IMG/VR virus record: IMGVR_UViG_3300025789_000136 | Coordinates: 1-26,213 of that record | DNA: 26,213 nucleotides | Source of the DNA: a virus | Reading direction: 5' to 3' (one strand) | Made by a program: the position numbers and the translations under genes | The notes under the pieces: generated by a model | Databases searched by the model: none | What the model saw: the letters and a program-made list of their open reading frames with translations, nothing else | What the model was told of the DNA's origin: nothing | Part shown: in pieces, positions 1-5,390 of the stretch | Numbering within the stretch: position 1 is the stretch's first letter | How the letters are laid out: every line of letters begins with the position of its first letter

Positions 1-499
1 TAAGGCGTAAGCCAAACTGGAGTTGATTCCATGTATCTTCATATTGCCAAGCGGCTAGTTCGTCTGTCCATGCGTAGTTGAACTGCGGGCCACGAAGAGA
101 ATCAGGTGTATCAGCCGAGAAGGTCTGAATGATACTGCCGTTCTTGAGTGTGATGATTCCGTTGGATTTGTTCCAATCCTTTACGGCATCGTACTCACGA
201 AGTACGCCCAATATGCCGGATACGCCTTCGACACATACTGAGCGTACATCGGAGAAAGTTCTAGCGATAATGGCGCAACGGATGCCATCGTTTCTGACTG
301 CTTTAGCGGCAAGCCATTCAGCGCCTAAGCGAGTCTTGCCAAACCCACGACCTGCCATAACAAGCCATGAGTGCCAATCACCGTCAGGTGGTAGTTGGTT
401 CGCTCTCGCTAGACCCTTGTTCGGGTGATGCCACTTGAGGTATCTCAATGCGGCTAGGTCGGGATTCAAGTTCGCTTGCGAGTCGGCTAATTGCTTCAT
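1..499 (-). CDS. terL: Terminase large subunit, N-terminal part (runs off the window)
   Basis: ATPase/nuclease motor that packages phage DNA into proheads; only the first 166 codons are inside the window. The start is ATG at 499 with GGGGAG seven bases upstream. The N-terminus contains LPPDGDWHSWLVMAGRGFGK, in which AGRGFGKT (residues about 49-56) is a Walker A loop typical of terminase ATPases, followed by RLGAEW. Further on, residues SLRGPQFNYAWTDELAAW contain the Walker B-like stretch with acidic D-E. The gene overlaps the end of the small subunit gene by 116 bases in another frame, an unusually long overlap. No later ATG keeps the region before Walker A. A TTG in the ANLNPD region is an alternative start that would still leave most of the overlap. 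Confidence 0.93.
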   Translation of the reverse strand, partial: MKQLADSQANLNPDLAALRYLKWHHPNKGLARANQLPPDGDWHSWLVMAGRGFGKTRLGAEWLAAKAVRNDGIRCAIIARTFSDVRSVCVEGVSGILGVLREYDAVKDWNKSNGIITLKNGSIIQTFSADTPDSLRGPQFNYAWTDELAAWQYEDTWNQLQFGLRL

Positions 500-869
500 C
501 TACTGTCTCCCCATTACCAACTACGGCAGTACGACTCGTAGCGTTGCCTTCTAGGAGTTCGGTTTTGTCAATCAGGATGCCAAGAGTGATGGCGGCTTCG
601 CGGGCTTTCAAATCCTCAACGATGCCGTCTAAATGGCGTAGAACCTTATTGCGTAAAGTCTTAAGTTCAGCGATAAATGTCTCGCGGGTTTCAGGCAGTA
701 TCTCAGCCGTAGCAACTGCCATATCGCTTTTATGTGTAACATTTTCGTTACACCAACGGTAGAGGGTTTGGCGAGGTATGCCTAATTGCTCGGCGGTTGC
801 TTCCATGTTGCCGCCATTAGCCTCAAGCGTAACTAATGCTTCGGCGCGTTGTTCGGGTGTGTAAGCCAT
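384..869 (-). CDS. terS: Probable terminase small subunit (HTH)
   Basis: 161 residues. Position directly before terL and a helix-turn-helix near the N-terminus (residues about 19-40, ATAEQLGIPRQTLYRWC) suggest the DNA-recognition subunit of terminase. The HTH resembles the transposase/terminase small-subunit type. A helical middle section (about 65-115) could provide oligomerisation. The C-terminus is Ser/Glu/Thr-rich and low in complexity, and its last 38 codons share DNA with the start of terL. The ribosome binding site is poor: AAAGG lies directly against the ATG, four bases after the previous stop, so translational coupling is likely. The role is inferred from context and the HTH. Confidence 0.75.
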   Translation of the reverse strand: MAYTPEQRAEALVTLEANGGNMEATAEQLGIPRQTLYRWCNENVTHKSDMAVATAEILPETRETFIAELKTLRNKVLRHLDGIVEDLKAREAAITLGILIDKTELLEGNATSRTAVVGNGETVDEAISRLASELESRPSRIEIPQVASPEQGSSESEPTTT

Positions 870-873
870 CCTT

Positions 874-1053
874 TTATCTTACAGGATTTGCAAGTGCATT
901 GCGCGCATCTAGTAAATCGTCAACGCTGGATAGGTAAAACTCTCGCTGCTGATGAGTGAGGCGATTACCGTATCTGTCTTGTAACTTATCGCGGAGATGT
1001 GCAAGCGCTTCATCTATTTCGGCGATTGTGACTTCTTCTAGGGCTATTTGCAT
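874..1053 (-). CDS. Small helical protein of unknown function before terS
   Basis: 59 residues if translation starts at ATG 1053, which has GAGAG five bases upstream. A GTG at 1074 in the same frame would add seven residues but has no clear ribosome binding site and lies just behind a predicted promoter. The sequence is almost entirely charged helix (IDEALAHLRDKLQDRYGN, then a second helix with LSSVDDLLDARNALA). I do not recognise a family. It is the first gene after a predicted promoter and precedes terS by four bases, so it is probably co-transcribed with the packaging genes. Confidence 0.7.
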   Translation of the reverse strand: MQIALEEVTIAEIDEALAHLRDKLQDRYGNRLTHQQREFYLSSVDDLLDARNALANPVR

Positions 1054-1086
1054 GGCTCTCTCGTTACACGCCACCCAATTATAGTT

Positions 1087-1115
1087 AATATAACTGAAAA
1101 CAAAAGCAAATGCAA
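1087..1115 (-). promoter_or_regulatory. Predicted promoter for the packaging genes
   Basis: On the minus strand TTGCAT (1115-1110) and TATATT (1092-1087) are separated by 17 bases. A second -10-like TATAAT lies a few bases further down. This sits in the only real gap of the region (1075-1116), which is very AT-rich, and points at the small gene, terS and terL. Called from consensus similarity only. Confidence 0.5.
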
Positions 1116-1116
1116 A

Positions 1117-1299
1117 TTACTTACGAAGTATATGCACACGCGGTTTAGACTTTCGGCGTTTGTCGTAAGCCGCTTGTAACTTATCAATGTCGTAAGTGCC
1201 ATCTACGCACTCTATAACATCTTCCATAATCCAGTTGTAAATAGTTCGGTTGGTGACTTTGTAAAGAAGGCTGGCTTCAATCACGCTAATTCTGGGCAT
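1117..1299 (-). CDS. Small helix-turn-helix protein
   Basis: 60 residues from ATG 1299 (GGGAAAG upstream). The N-terminal half, SVIEASLLYKVTNRTIYNWI, reads as a helix-turn-helix of the excisionase/MerR-like winged type. The C-terminus is basic (YDKRRKSKPRVHILRK), consistent with DNA binding. It overlaps the end of the zinc-ribbon gene before it. Together with the gene at 1903-2070 this makes two tiny excisionase-like DNA-binding proteins in this stretch. A regulatory or excision role is possible, but no integrase is in the window. Confidence 0.72.
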   Translation of the reverse strand: MPRISVIEASLLYKVTNRTIYNWIMEDVIECVDGTYDIDKLQAAYDKRRKSKPRVHILRK

Positions 1300-1906
1300 C
1301 AAGCATCTTTCCCAATAAGCGCCATTGATGGGATTCCCATATTGTGCCGCATCGCCGGCATTTAATCTCTGAGGTGCGCTCTAGTTGTGTCGGGTCAATT
1401 TTTAACTTAGCCCCACACACTTCATCTTCTTTGTTGATGGTCGGGCATTTGCCGATGATGATTTCATCTGACTTCTTGCCGAGAATAAACATAATTTTGT
1501 TGTATGTAGAAATGATTACGGTGGCGAGGTCAACGGCAGATTCGTACTCGTTGTATGCCCATTCCTCACGGTTGGAGATGTATTCGCAAGTCATGGTGAT
1601 TTTGTTAATCTCCTGCCCGCGGAAGGTAATGCGGGTTTCGTTGCGTATCTCGCGCATCATTTCTTCATGGCGCATCAAAGGAATACTGATGCCGCCTGAA
1701 CGCATATTTAATGTCTCAATGCGAACGGGAAGTGGAGCGGTCTTACTGCCAGATACTCGCTCGCCTTTCCTGCCGGTGCTTGGTACTAACTCTTTTTCAA
1801 GGTCGTAGTAGAAATCAGGAAACTTAACTAATTGCAACATGGCAAAGCGCCAGCATGAAGAACAGATGTCACGCTGGCTATCTTTGCGGCAGTTGCTACA
1901 TTTCAT
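1286..1906 (-). CDS. Zinc-binding protein of unknown function
   Basis: 206 residues, starting in an ATGA overlap with the gene before it. Two cysteine clusters frame the protein: an N-terminal one (CSNC, then CSSC, residues 3-19) and a C-terminal one (GKCP, CGAK, then IKCRRCGTIW), each looking like a structural zinc site. The middle contains a variable basic segment and a helical region. This architecture is common among uncharacterised actinophage proteins near replication or packaging genes. I cannot name a family. Nucleic-acid binding is a reasonable guess from the zinc ribbons. Confidence 0.75.
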   Translation of the reverse strand: MKCSNCRKDSQRDICSSCWRFAMLQLVKFPDFYYDLEKELVPSTGRKGERVSGSKTAPLPVRIETLNMRSGGISIPLMRHEEMMREIRNETRITFRGQEINKITMTCEYISNREEWAYNEYESAVDLATVIISTYNKIMFILGKKSDEIIIGKCPTINKEDEVCGAKLKIDPTQLERTSEIKCRRCGTIWESHQWRLLGKMLDAQN

Positions 1907-2070
1907 TTCTTGCGACTTGCCCGCTTCTCTGCGTAAGCGCGAACATCGTCAGCGTTGTAATAGACGAACTTGCCTTTTTTCTCAACCCACTTCAACTGCC
2001 CACGATTCTGAATCTGATGCAGGTTGTTGTGAGTGATGCCAAGCAGTTCGCATACTTGAATAGATGTCAT
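1903..2070 (-). CDS. Excisionase/MerR-like helix-turn-helix protein
   Basis: 55 residues. The start is ATG 2070, giving a TAATG junction with the SSB stop; an earlier in-frame ATG lies inside the SSB gene and is less likely. The sequence TSIQVCELLGITHNNLHQIQ followed by a wing (LKWVEKKGKFVYYNADDVRAYA) is typical of MerR-like/excisionase winged-helix folds. The C-terminus is basic (EKRASRKK). It is probably a small DNA-bending or regulatory protein. The lack of an integrase here leaves an excision role unsupported. Confidence 0.78.
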   Translation of the reverse strand: MTSIQVCELLGITHNNLHQIQNRGQLKWVEKKGKFVYYNADDVRAYAEKRASRKK

Positions 2071-2465
2071 TAGTTCCATCCCGCACCCCATTCAGGTTCA
2101 TCAGACTTTGGCTTTGAAAACTGTGACTTATTAACAGACTTTAAGACAATCGTAATGTCGTCAGCCTTAATCTCAAGACCTTGCTTCTGTGAGCCATCCT
2201 TGGCTTGATATGAACTTACCTTGAGCGTTCCCACAACCTTTACGCGCTCGCCTTTGCGAACCGCATCGGTAACGAGTTCTGCTTGCTTGCCAAGAATAGA
2301 GATGCGAAACCAGACAGTCTCGCCGTCAACCCAATCCTGACCTTTCTTCTCGCGTGGTGTGTAAGCAAGCGAGAATGATGCAACCCCAAATGAACCGTTC
2401 TTGCCATCAAAGAATTTAATCTCTGGGTCAGTACCAACATTTCCTACAACTTCAATGCGCGCCAT
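2070..2465 (-). CDS. ssb: Single-stranded DNA-binding protein
   Basis: 131 residues with an OB-fold of bacterial SSB type: it opens ARIEVVGNVGTDPEIKFF, continues with FGVASFSLAYTPREKK and VWFRISILGKQAE, and has the strand pattern GERVKVVGTLKVSSY. The C-terminus ends DEPEWGAGWN, acidic and aromatic but not the canonical DDDIPF tip. That may limit contact with host SSB-binding partners. It protects ssDNA during phage replication and recombination. It lies between an HNH gene and a small HTH gene, with a TAATG junction to the latter. Confidence 0.93.
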   Translation of the reverse strand: MARIEVVGNVGTDPEIKFFDGKNGSFGVASFSLAYTPREKKGQDWVDGETVWFRISILGKQAELVTDAVRKGERVKVVGTLKVSSYQAKDGSQKQGLEIKADDITIVLKSVNKSQFSKPKSDEPEWGAGWN

Positions 2466-2469
2466 CCTG

Positions 2470-2790
2470 CTATTCCAATCGTTCGTAGTTACCTTCGTTA
2501 TCTATTCTAACAACCTTTACGCCGTGTAGGTGCAAAGGATATTCGGCGGGATTAGCCCATGACGGACACATCCAACCCTTCACCGTAGCCATTTGAGGAT
2601 TGAGGTGAATACTATTCGTGCCGAGATTGTGGCACTTATGATGAACGGCAATCAGGTTGCTCACTTCATCTTTACCGCCGCGGGATTTTAGTTTGCGATG
2701 ATGTAGGGCAAAGTCGTCACCGGGCAATCCACACGCTTCGCAATATCCTTTAGCGCGAGCCAATACCGTCTCAGCAATTTTCTTATCCAC
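2470..2790 (-). CDS. HNH endonuclease
   Basis: 106 residues from GTG 2790, overlapping the end of the peptidase gene by eight bases. Two TTG codons (2805, 2802) are alternative starts. It has a compact HNH motif: YCEACGLPGDDF (first zinc pair and knuckle), HHRKLKSRGG, then SNLIAVHHKCHNL (second half with catalytic and zinc-binding His/Cys/Asn). Small free-standing HNH proteins near terminase genes often take part in phage DNA packaging, but homing-type activity is equally possible. The frame stays open upstream to 3027, but that extension lies opposite the peptidase gene's reading frame and shows no family features. Confidence 0.85.
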   Translation of the reverse strand: MDKKIAETVLARAKGYCEACGLPGDDFALHHRKLKSRGGKDEVSNLIAVHHKCHNLGTNSIHLNPQMATVKGWMCPSWANPAEYPLHLHGVKVVRIDNEGNYERLE

Positions 2791-3316
2791 GCTTTTGCTC
2801 AACAATGAGGAATGGGGGAGCGGTGTATGGGTCTTTGTCGGCAGCAATCGTGAGAGCCTTCTTAATACTTGCACCCTGCTTAAGCGCCCCAATAGCAAGG
2901 CTACTGCCACTACCAATCCCATAGATACCGTCAGAATCAAGACAAATAGCGAAATCATCAGCAATATCAAAGACTTCACCGTTAATTGCAACCAAGAAAG
3001 CAAATCGCGTTTCTTCATCTTTATCATCTTCTAACTTGAGGTCATTATCTTTGAAACATTGCTTGAGTGCCGGAATAAATTTAGAAATCATAAAATGGTA
3101 CAAATCTTTTTTGTCGGCTTCGGTTGGCTTTGGTGGATTAAATATGTGTTGAGCCACATCGCAAAAACTAGACAAGCCAGCACCGGCAATTAGGTATTGA
3201 CCGCGTTCGGTTATTTTGACCATTTTAGGATGCGTGTATTTGCGGGTTGCCGTAACCAATGAATCTGCCCCGATAACCACTTTGTCGGCATATTGTCGGG
3301 CAACGATTGTGGTCAT
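2783..3316 (-). CDS. HslV/proteasome beta-like Ntn-hydrolase peptidase
   Basis: 177 residues, the size of bacterial HslV. After removal of Met1 the N-terminus is TTIVARQYADKVVIGADS. Numbered from that Thr, the sequence has Thr1, Asp17 and Lys33, the active-site set of HslV and proteasome beta subunits. A later GIGSGSSLAIGAL matches the conserved glycine-rich segment of the fold. It should form a self-compartmentalised threonine peptidase or a relative of one. No HslU-type ATPase or proteasome alpha subunit is visible, so it would need a host partner, act alone, or assemble into something else such as a prohead protease. It is the first gene after a terminator and two repeat arrays, and runs into the HNH gene. 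Confidence 0.85.
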   Translation of the reverse strand: MTTIVARQYADKVVIGADSLVTATRKYTHPKMVKITERGQYLIAGAGLSSFCDVAQHIFNPPKPTEADKKDLYHFMISKFIPALKQCFKDNDLKLEDDKDEETRFAFLVAINGEVFDIADDFAICLDSDGIYGIGSGSSLAIGALKQGASIKKALTIAADKDPYTAPPFLIVEQKRG

Positions 3317-3340
3317 GGGAATACCTTACACCATTGTAAT

Positions 3341-3373
3341 TTGTGGCTACATTGTGGCTACATTGTGGCTACA
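3341..3373. repeat. Three tandem 11-bp repeats upstream of the peptidase gene
   Basis: TTGTGGCTACA occurs three times in perfect register at 3341, 3352 and 3363 (minus strand TGTAGCCACAA). An 11-bp period keeps all copies on nearly the same face of the helix, as expected for an operator or iteron array. It lies 25 bases before the peptidase start codon. Confidence 0.9.
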
Positions 3374-3377
3374 AATC

Positions 3378-3408
3378 TATACAGAAATCTATACAGATTG
3401 TTATACAG
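3378..3408. repeat. Three TATACAG boxes with a 12-bp period
   Basis: TATACAG occurs at 3378, 3390 and 3402, directly next to the 11-bp repeat array, in an AT-rich context. On the minus strand the boxes read CTGTATA and could also contribute -10-like elements. No -35 with good spacing is clear. Confidence 0.85.
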
Positions 3409-3417
3409 AAAGCACAA

Positions 3418-3446
3418 AGCCCCACACCCTTGAGAAATGTGGGGCT
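3418..3446 (-). terminator. Probable rho-independent terminator
   Basis: A perfect 9-bp inverted repeat, AGCCCCACA and TGTGGGGCT, with an 11-base loop. Read on the minus strand it is followed by TTTGTGCTTT, a broken T-tract. It lies between the SLT gene and the peptidase gene, so it would end the upstream operon. Confidence 0.6.
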
Positions 3447-3485
3447 AAGGCAGGCGACCGCGAGCGCAATCAACTGGAGGTAATC

Positions 3486-3542
3486 ATGCGCTCAAGCAGT
3501 CGTATCTTCACGGGTAGGGAACGGCCTTCCCGTGAAATCTAG
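3486..3542 (+). other. Possible 18-codon plus-strand leader ORF with a strong hairpin inside
   Basis: GGAGGT at 3476-3481 lies four bases before an ATG that opens an 18-residue ORF (MRSSSRIFTGRERPSREI). The second half folds into a stem of 12 pairs with one bulged T (3507-3519 with 3525-3536) and an AACGG loop. A G-T pair in the stem would be G-U in plus-strand RNA but C-A in minus-strand RNA, which favours a plus transcript. No plus-strand promoter was found. The rest of the gap 3447-3579 holds nothing else I recognise. Confidence 0.3.
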
Positions 3543-3579
3543 TGACTCGCGCCCGTAAGCGCGGTCTGGATTGTCATTC

Positions 3580-4011
3580 TCAATACCAGTAATGGCGATT
3601 CCAGAAGCGGAGTGCGTTGCAGGGGTTTCCATATCGGTCGGAAATATACCGCAATCCAACATTAACCTGAGTGCTAACGCTTGCTTTTGGAGACAGTCCA
3701 ATTCGCTGAGGTATGCCCCCGGCATGATAGGAAACCGTCAACCCATCCACCACTAATTTAACGGGAGTTATGTTGTAGGCGTTTGGTCGCCAATTACTCT
3801 CGTTAGTCCAGACGGTGACTAGGCATCTCCATTGGTAAGTGGAGTTCCATCCGTATTTATGAAGTTGTGATTGTGCATAGGCTTTCGCCGCTGCCGGTGT
3901 GCGCTCAATAGCATCCGTAAATGCTTTAGGGCTTTGCGCTACCGATGGGCTTGCAAACCCGATTCCTACCGCAAGAGCGGCGACTACAAGGAAACGAGTC
4001 TTGAACTTCAG
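3580..4011 (-). CDS. SLT/lysozyme-like secreted muralytic protein without a normal start codon
   Basis: 143 residues if counted from CTG 4011. The product begins LKFKTRFLVVAALAVGIGFA, then ASPSVAQS, a textbook signal peptide. The mature part resembles actinobacterial SLT transglycosylase/lysozyme-like domains: LHKYGWNSTYQWRCLVTVW, NESNWRPNAYN with the presumed catalytic Glu, HAGGIPQ, and a closing GLRYISDRYGNPCNAL then FWNRHYWY. The frame is open back to a stop at 4074 but holds no ATG, GTG or TTG. Options are a CTG start inside a CTGA overlap, a +1 frameshift from the short ORF at 4075, or a one-base sequence error. The likely role is peptidoglycan cleavage outside the membrane. Confidence 0.75.
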   Translation of the reverse strand: MKFKTRFLVVAALAVGIGFASPSVAQSPKAFTDAIERTPAAAKAYAQSQLHKYGWNSTYQWRCLVTVWTNESNWRPNAYNITPVKLVVDGLTVSYHAGGIPQRIGLSPKASVSTQVNVGLRYISDRYGNPCNALRFWNRHYWY

Positions 4012-4046
4012 CGCGAACCAATCGCCGCCTGTTCCATAGCGCTCAT
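4008..4046 (-). other. 12-codon ORF overlapping the SLT gene start
   Basis: ATG 4046 has GGAGG six bases upstream and encodes MSAMEQAAIGSR. It shares ATGA with the preceding 10-codon ORF and CTGA with the first codon (CTG) of the SLT signal peptide. It could be a coupling leader or chance, if the SLT gene is read from the upstream ORF by frameshifting. Confidence 0.35.
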
Positions 4047-4075
4047 CGTGTGCCTCCGTTGTTAAGTGCGTTCAT
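4043..4075 (-). other. 10-codon ORF, possible true N-terminus of the SLT gene
   Basis: ATG 4075 follows AAGGAGGT with six bases of spacing, the best ribosome binding site here, and encodes MNALNNGGTR then TGA. One base of +1 shift at the CGA TGA end joins it to a frame reading ERYGTGGDWFALKFKTRF and on into the SLT protein. A GGAGG four bases before CGA TGA resembles the arrangement of the prfB +1 frameshift site. Confidence 0.4.
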
Positions 4076-4188
4076 TTCTGAACCTCCTTAGTCGGTTGTG
4101 GTGTAATTGTAGAGCAGGTTGAGCATGGGCGGTCAAATACAACCCATGCCCCGCATCCCTTGCAACGACCGATGTTCCAGTCTGACAT
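4072..4188 (-). CDS. 38-residue zinc-ribbon microprotein
   Basis: Starts at ATG 4188 just after the stop of the gene before it and ends in an ATGA overlap with the next short ORF. It encodes CKGC and CSTC separated by GAWVVFDRP, a minimal four-cysteine zinc site. The polar tail (TPQPTKEVQK) also carries the AAGGAGGT ribosome binding site of the next ORF. Function unknown; overlapping junctions and the intact cysteine pairs argue that it is real. Confidence 0.7.
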   Translation of the reverse strand: MSDWNIGRCKGCGAWVVFDRPCSTCSTITPQPTKEVQK

Positions 4189-4189
4189 C

Positions 4190-4600
4190 TTACAAAGCCT
4201 TAACAAAAACAGGTGTCAAGCGATTACATTCCTTGCAATCAGCGAAGCAAAGAATTTGTGCTGCCAATTTCTTTGAAGTCTTAACGCGCTGCAATCCCTG
4301 AACTGCTGGCATCCACCAAAAGGTTGTATTACCGCAAGCGCAAGTTGGTGCTGCATAAATTACTTCGCCGTCACGATTACGAATACCGCAAGCAACTTCT
4401 TCAACGATTGACCAAAACTCTTTGCGTTGTGCATCATCAAGATTCAAAGCGCGAACTACTGATGAAACTGTGTTCTCGTATGTGTTAGAGCGTTGCATGA
4501 AAACTTCGTAAGATGGTGCGCCGTTAACCCAATTTCCTGTTACACCAAGTTCAACTGCAACTGATGTTTCTACTGCGCTAAGTGTTGTTACTGCGTTCAT
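4190..4600 (-). CDS. Unknown protein with a C-terminal cysteine cluster
   Basis: 136 residues with CTGGAG before the ATG. The N-terminal two thirds are probably helical (ENTVSSVVRALNLDD, then FWSIVEEVACGI). The C-terminal part has CACGN, then CFADCKECNRL, a likely zinc site. I do not recognise the family. It is the first gene behind a predicted promoter whose transcript would open with an AACGG-loop hairpin, so it is probably the head of the operon that continues into the zinc-ribbon microprotein and the SLT gene. Confidence 0.78.
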   Translation of the reverse strand: MNAVTTLSAVETSVAVELGVTGNWVNGAPSYEVFMQRSNTYENTVSSVVRALNLDDAQRKEFWSIVEEVACGIRNRDGEVIYAAPTCACGNTTFWWMPAVQGLQRVKTSKKLAAQILCFADCKECNRLTPVFVKAL

Positions 4601-4616
4601 TTTATTCTCCAGTTCT

Positions 4617-4637
4617 TTGAAGTGCCGTTCACTTCAA
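4617..4637 (-). promoter_or_regulatory. AACGG-loop hairpin, copy A
   Basis: Minus-strand TTGAAGTG, loop AACGG, CACTTCAA: a perfect 8-bp stem. It begins about seven bases after the predicted -10 box, so the RNA would start with this hairpin. It ends about 16 bases before the start codon of the gene at 4600, whose CTGGAG lies in the gap. Confidence 0.75.
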
Positions 4638-4644
4638 TAAGACA

Positions 4645-4673
4645 AATGTAGCCGCAATAGGTTACGGCTTCAA
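4645..4673 (-). promoter_or_regulatory. Predicted promoter before the gene at 4600
   Basis: TTGAAG (4673-4668), 17 bases, TACATT (4650-4645). The bases right after the -35 box are CCGTAA, as in the promoter at 7340-7368. An inverted repeat AGCCG/CGGCT spans the spacer (4669-4665 and 4654-4650) and could be an operator. The 130-base gap 4601-4730 holds this promoter and hairpin; a 60-codon ORF through it looks spurious. Confidence 0.6.
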
Positions 4674-4730
4674 GCCAAAACGCCATTTTTCTTTGTGAGT
4701 TGCGCCACATAGAATCTGGACATTTAAGGG

Positions 4731-4973
4731 TTATTTGTCTAATGCCCCGTGTGCGGCGTAGCCCTGTATGTCCAGCCAAGAATCCTCGTAATCGGGATTG
4801 ACCGAGATGCGTTGAAGTTTTAGGGCAATCATCATCTGAGCAACTTGATAGGGCGCTAAGGAATAGGGCAGGTCAAGAATGACACCCCACATAATCCCTA
4901 TCTTGCGAAAGTTTTCAGTCGGGTCGCCGTATTGTTCTTGGCGTTCATTAAGAATATCGCTTAGCCGCGCCAT
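4731..4973 (-). CDS. DUF6378-like small phage protein
   Basis: 80 residues from ATG 4973 (GGGAG six bases upstream); an earlier start would run deep into the preceding gene. The order RLSDILNERQEQYGDPTENF, then YQVAQMMIALKLQRIS and NPDYEDSWLDIQGYA, matches a common phage family whose hallmark is an N-terminal ERxxxYG and a central MxxxKxxR and DsxxDxxGY helix. This resembles MazG/dUTPase-like all-alpha nucleotide pyrophosphohydrolase relatives, but activity is unproven. It overlaps the 48-residue gene before it by 13 bases. Confidence 0.78.
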   Translation of the reverse strand: MARLSDILNERQEQYGDPTENFRKIGIMWGVILDLPYSLAPYQVAQMMIALKLQRISVNPDYEDSWLDIQGYAAHGALDK

Positions 4974-5107
4974 GGTCGCTCCCATCCGATGTAAATGCAA
5001 ATTAGATTTAAGTCAAAACCCAATCGGTCAATTTGCAGACCAAGATTAAATCCCCGGATTGTTCCCCAATGAATCCAGCCTTTGCCAATTTGTTTTTCTT
5101 TATACAT
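4961..5107 (-). CDS. 48-residue protein of unknown function
   Basis: Starts in a TAATG junction with the microprotein before it. Reads MYKEKQIGKGWIHWG, then FNLGLQIDRLGFDLNLICIY and IGWERPWRG. The alternating hydrophobic pattern suggests a small beta-rich fold, of a kind seen as short hypothetical proteins in phages. Function unknown. Junctions with both neighbours support it being real. Confidence 0.65.
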   Translation of the reverse strand: MYKEKQIGKGWIHWGTIRGFNLGLQIDRLGFDLNLICIYIGWERPWRG

Positions 5108-5211
5108 TATTTGACCCATTTCTTTTTGGCGGCAAAATATCCGTAGATTCCAAACGCAATGCCTACGGTGTCAATAAACGCAACCCACAACAGGGCAAGT
5201 TTCACAATCAT
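5107..5211 (-). CDS. 34-residue membrane microprotein
   Basis: Starts in an ATGA overlap and ends in a TAATG junction. The sequence is MIVKLALLWVAFIDTVGIAF followed by GIYGYFAAKKKWVK: a hydrophobic span with a basic tail, so a single-span inner-membrane peptide with the C-terminus probably in the cytoplasm. It could be a small holin-like or superinfection-related protein, but nothing in the sequence decides this. Confidence 0.65.
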   Translation of the reverse strand: MIVKLALLWVAFIDTVGIAFGIYGYFAAKKKWVK

Positions 5212-5390
5212 CGCTGAGGTGTCCAATTCACTCGGTAACTCTTTGCAAAGACGGTTAACTCAAAGATGCGATTGTTCGCGTAATAACTTGGCATGAGGCG
5301 CAACTTTAAGTATGGCTTGCGGCGCTTGTACCGAGGAAAGATTGAAAGGTGAACTTCTCGCCCAAAGATTCTTTTACGAAATGTTTTCAT
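5208..5390 (-). CDS. Basic 60-residue protein of unknown function
   Basis: Overlaps the gene before it by 17 bases and hands over to the membrane microprotein with ATGA. Very rich in Arg/Lys and aromatic residues (RKRIFGREVHLSIF, RYKRRKPYLKLRLM). A nucleic-acid-binding role is plausible from charge alone. No family recognised. Confidence 0.6.
   Translation of the reverse strand: MKTFRKRIFGREVHLSIFPRYKRRKPYLKLRLMPSYYANNRIFELTVFAKSYRVNWTPQR

Noticed and set aside
1117-2070. Two excisionase-like HTH proteins as evidence of a temperate phage
   Set aside because: No integrase, attachment site or repressor pair was found; small HTH proteins of this kind also occur in lytic phages.
2791-3027. Upstream extension of the HNH frame with hydrophobic-looking sequence
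   Set aside because: It lies in another frame of the peptidase gene, whose active-site residues prove that frame is coding; the hydrophobic run is a frame shadow.
3492-3725. 77-codon minus-strand ORF
   Set aside because: Out of frame with the SLT protein, which has a clear domain ending at 3580; no family features in the shadow frame.
4597-4779. 60-codon minus-strand ORF across the gap before the gene at 4600
   Set aside because: It runs through the predicted promoter and AACGG hairpin and has no ribosome site or recognisable features.
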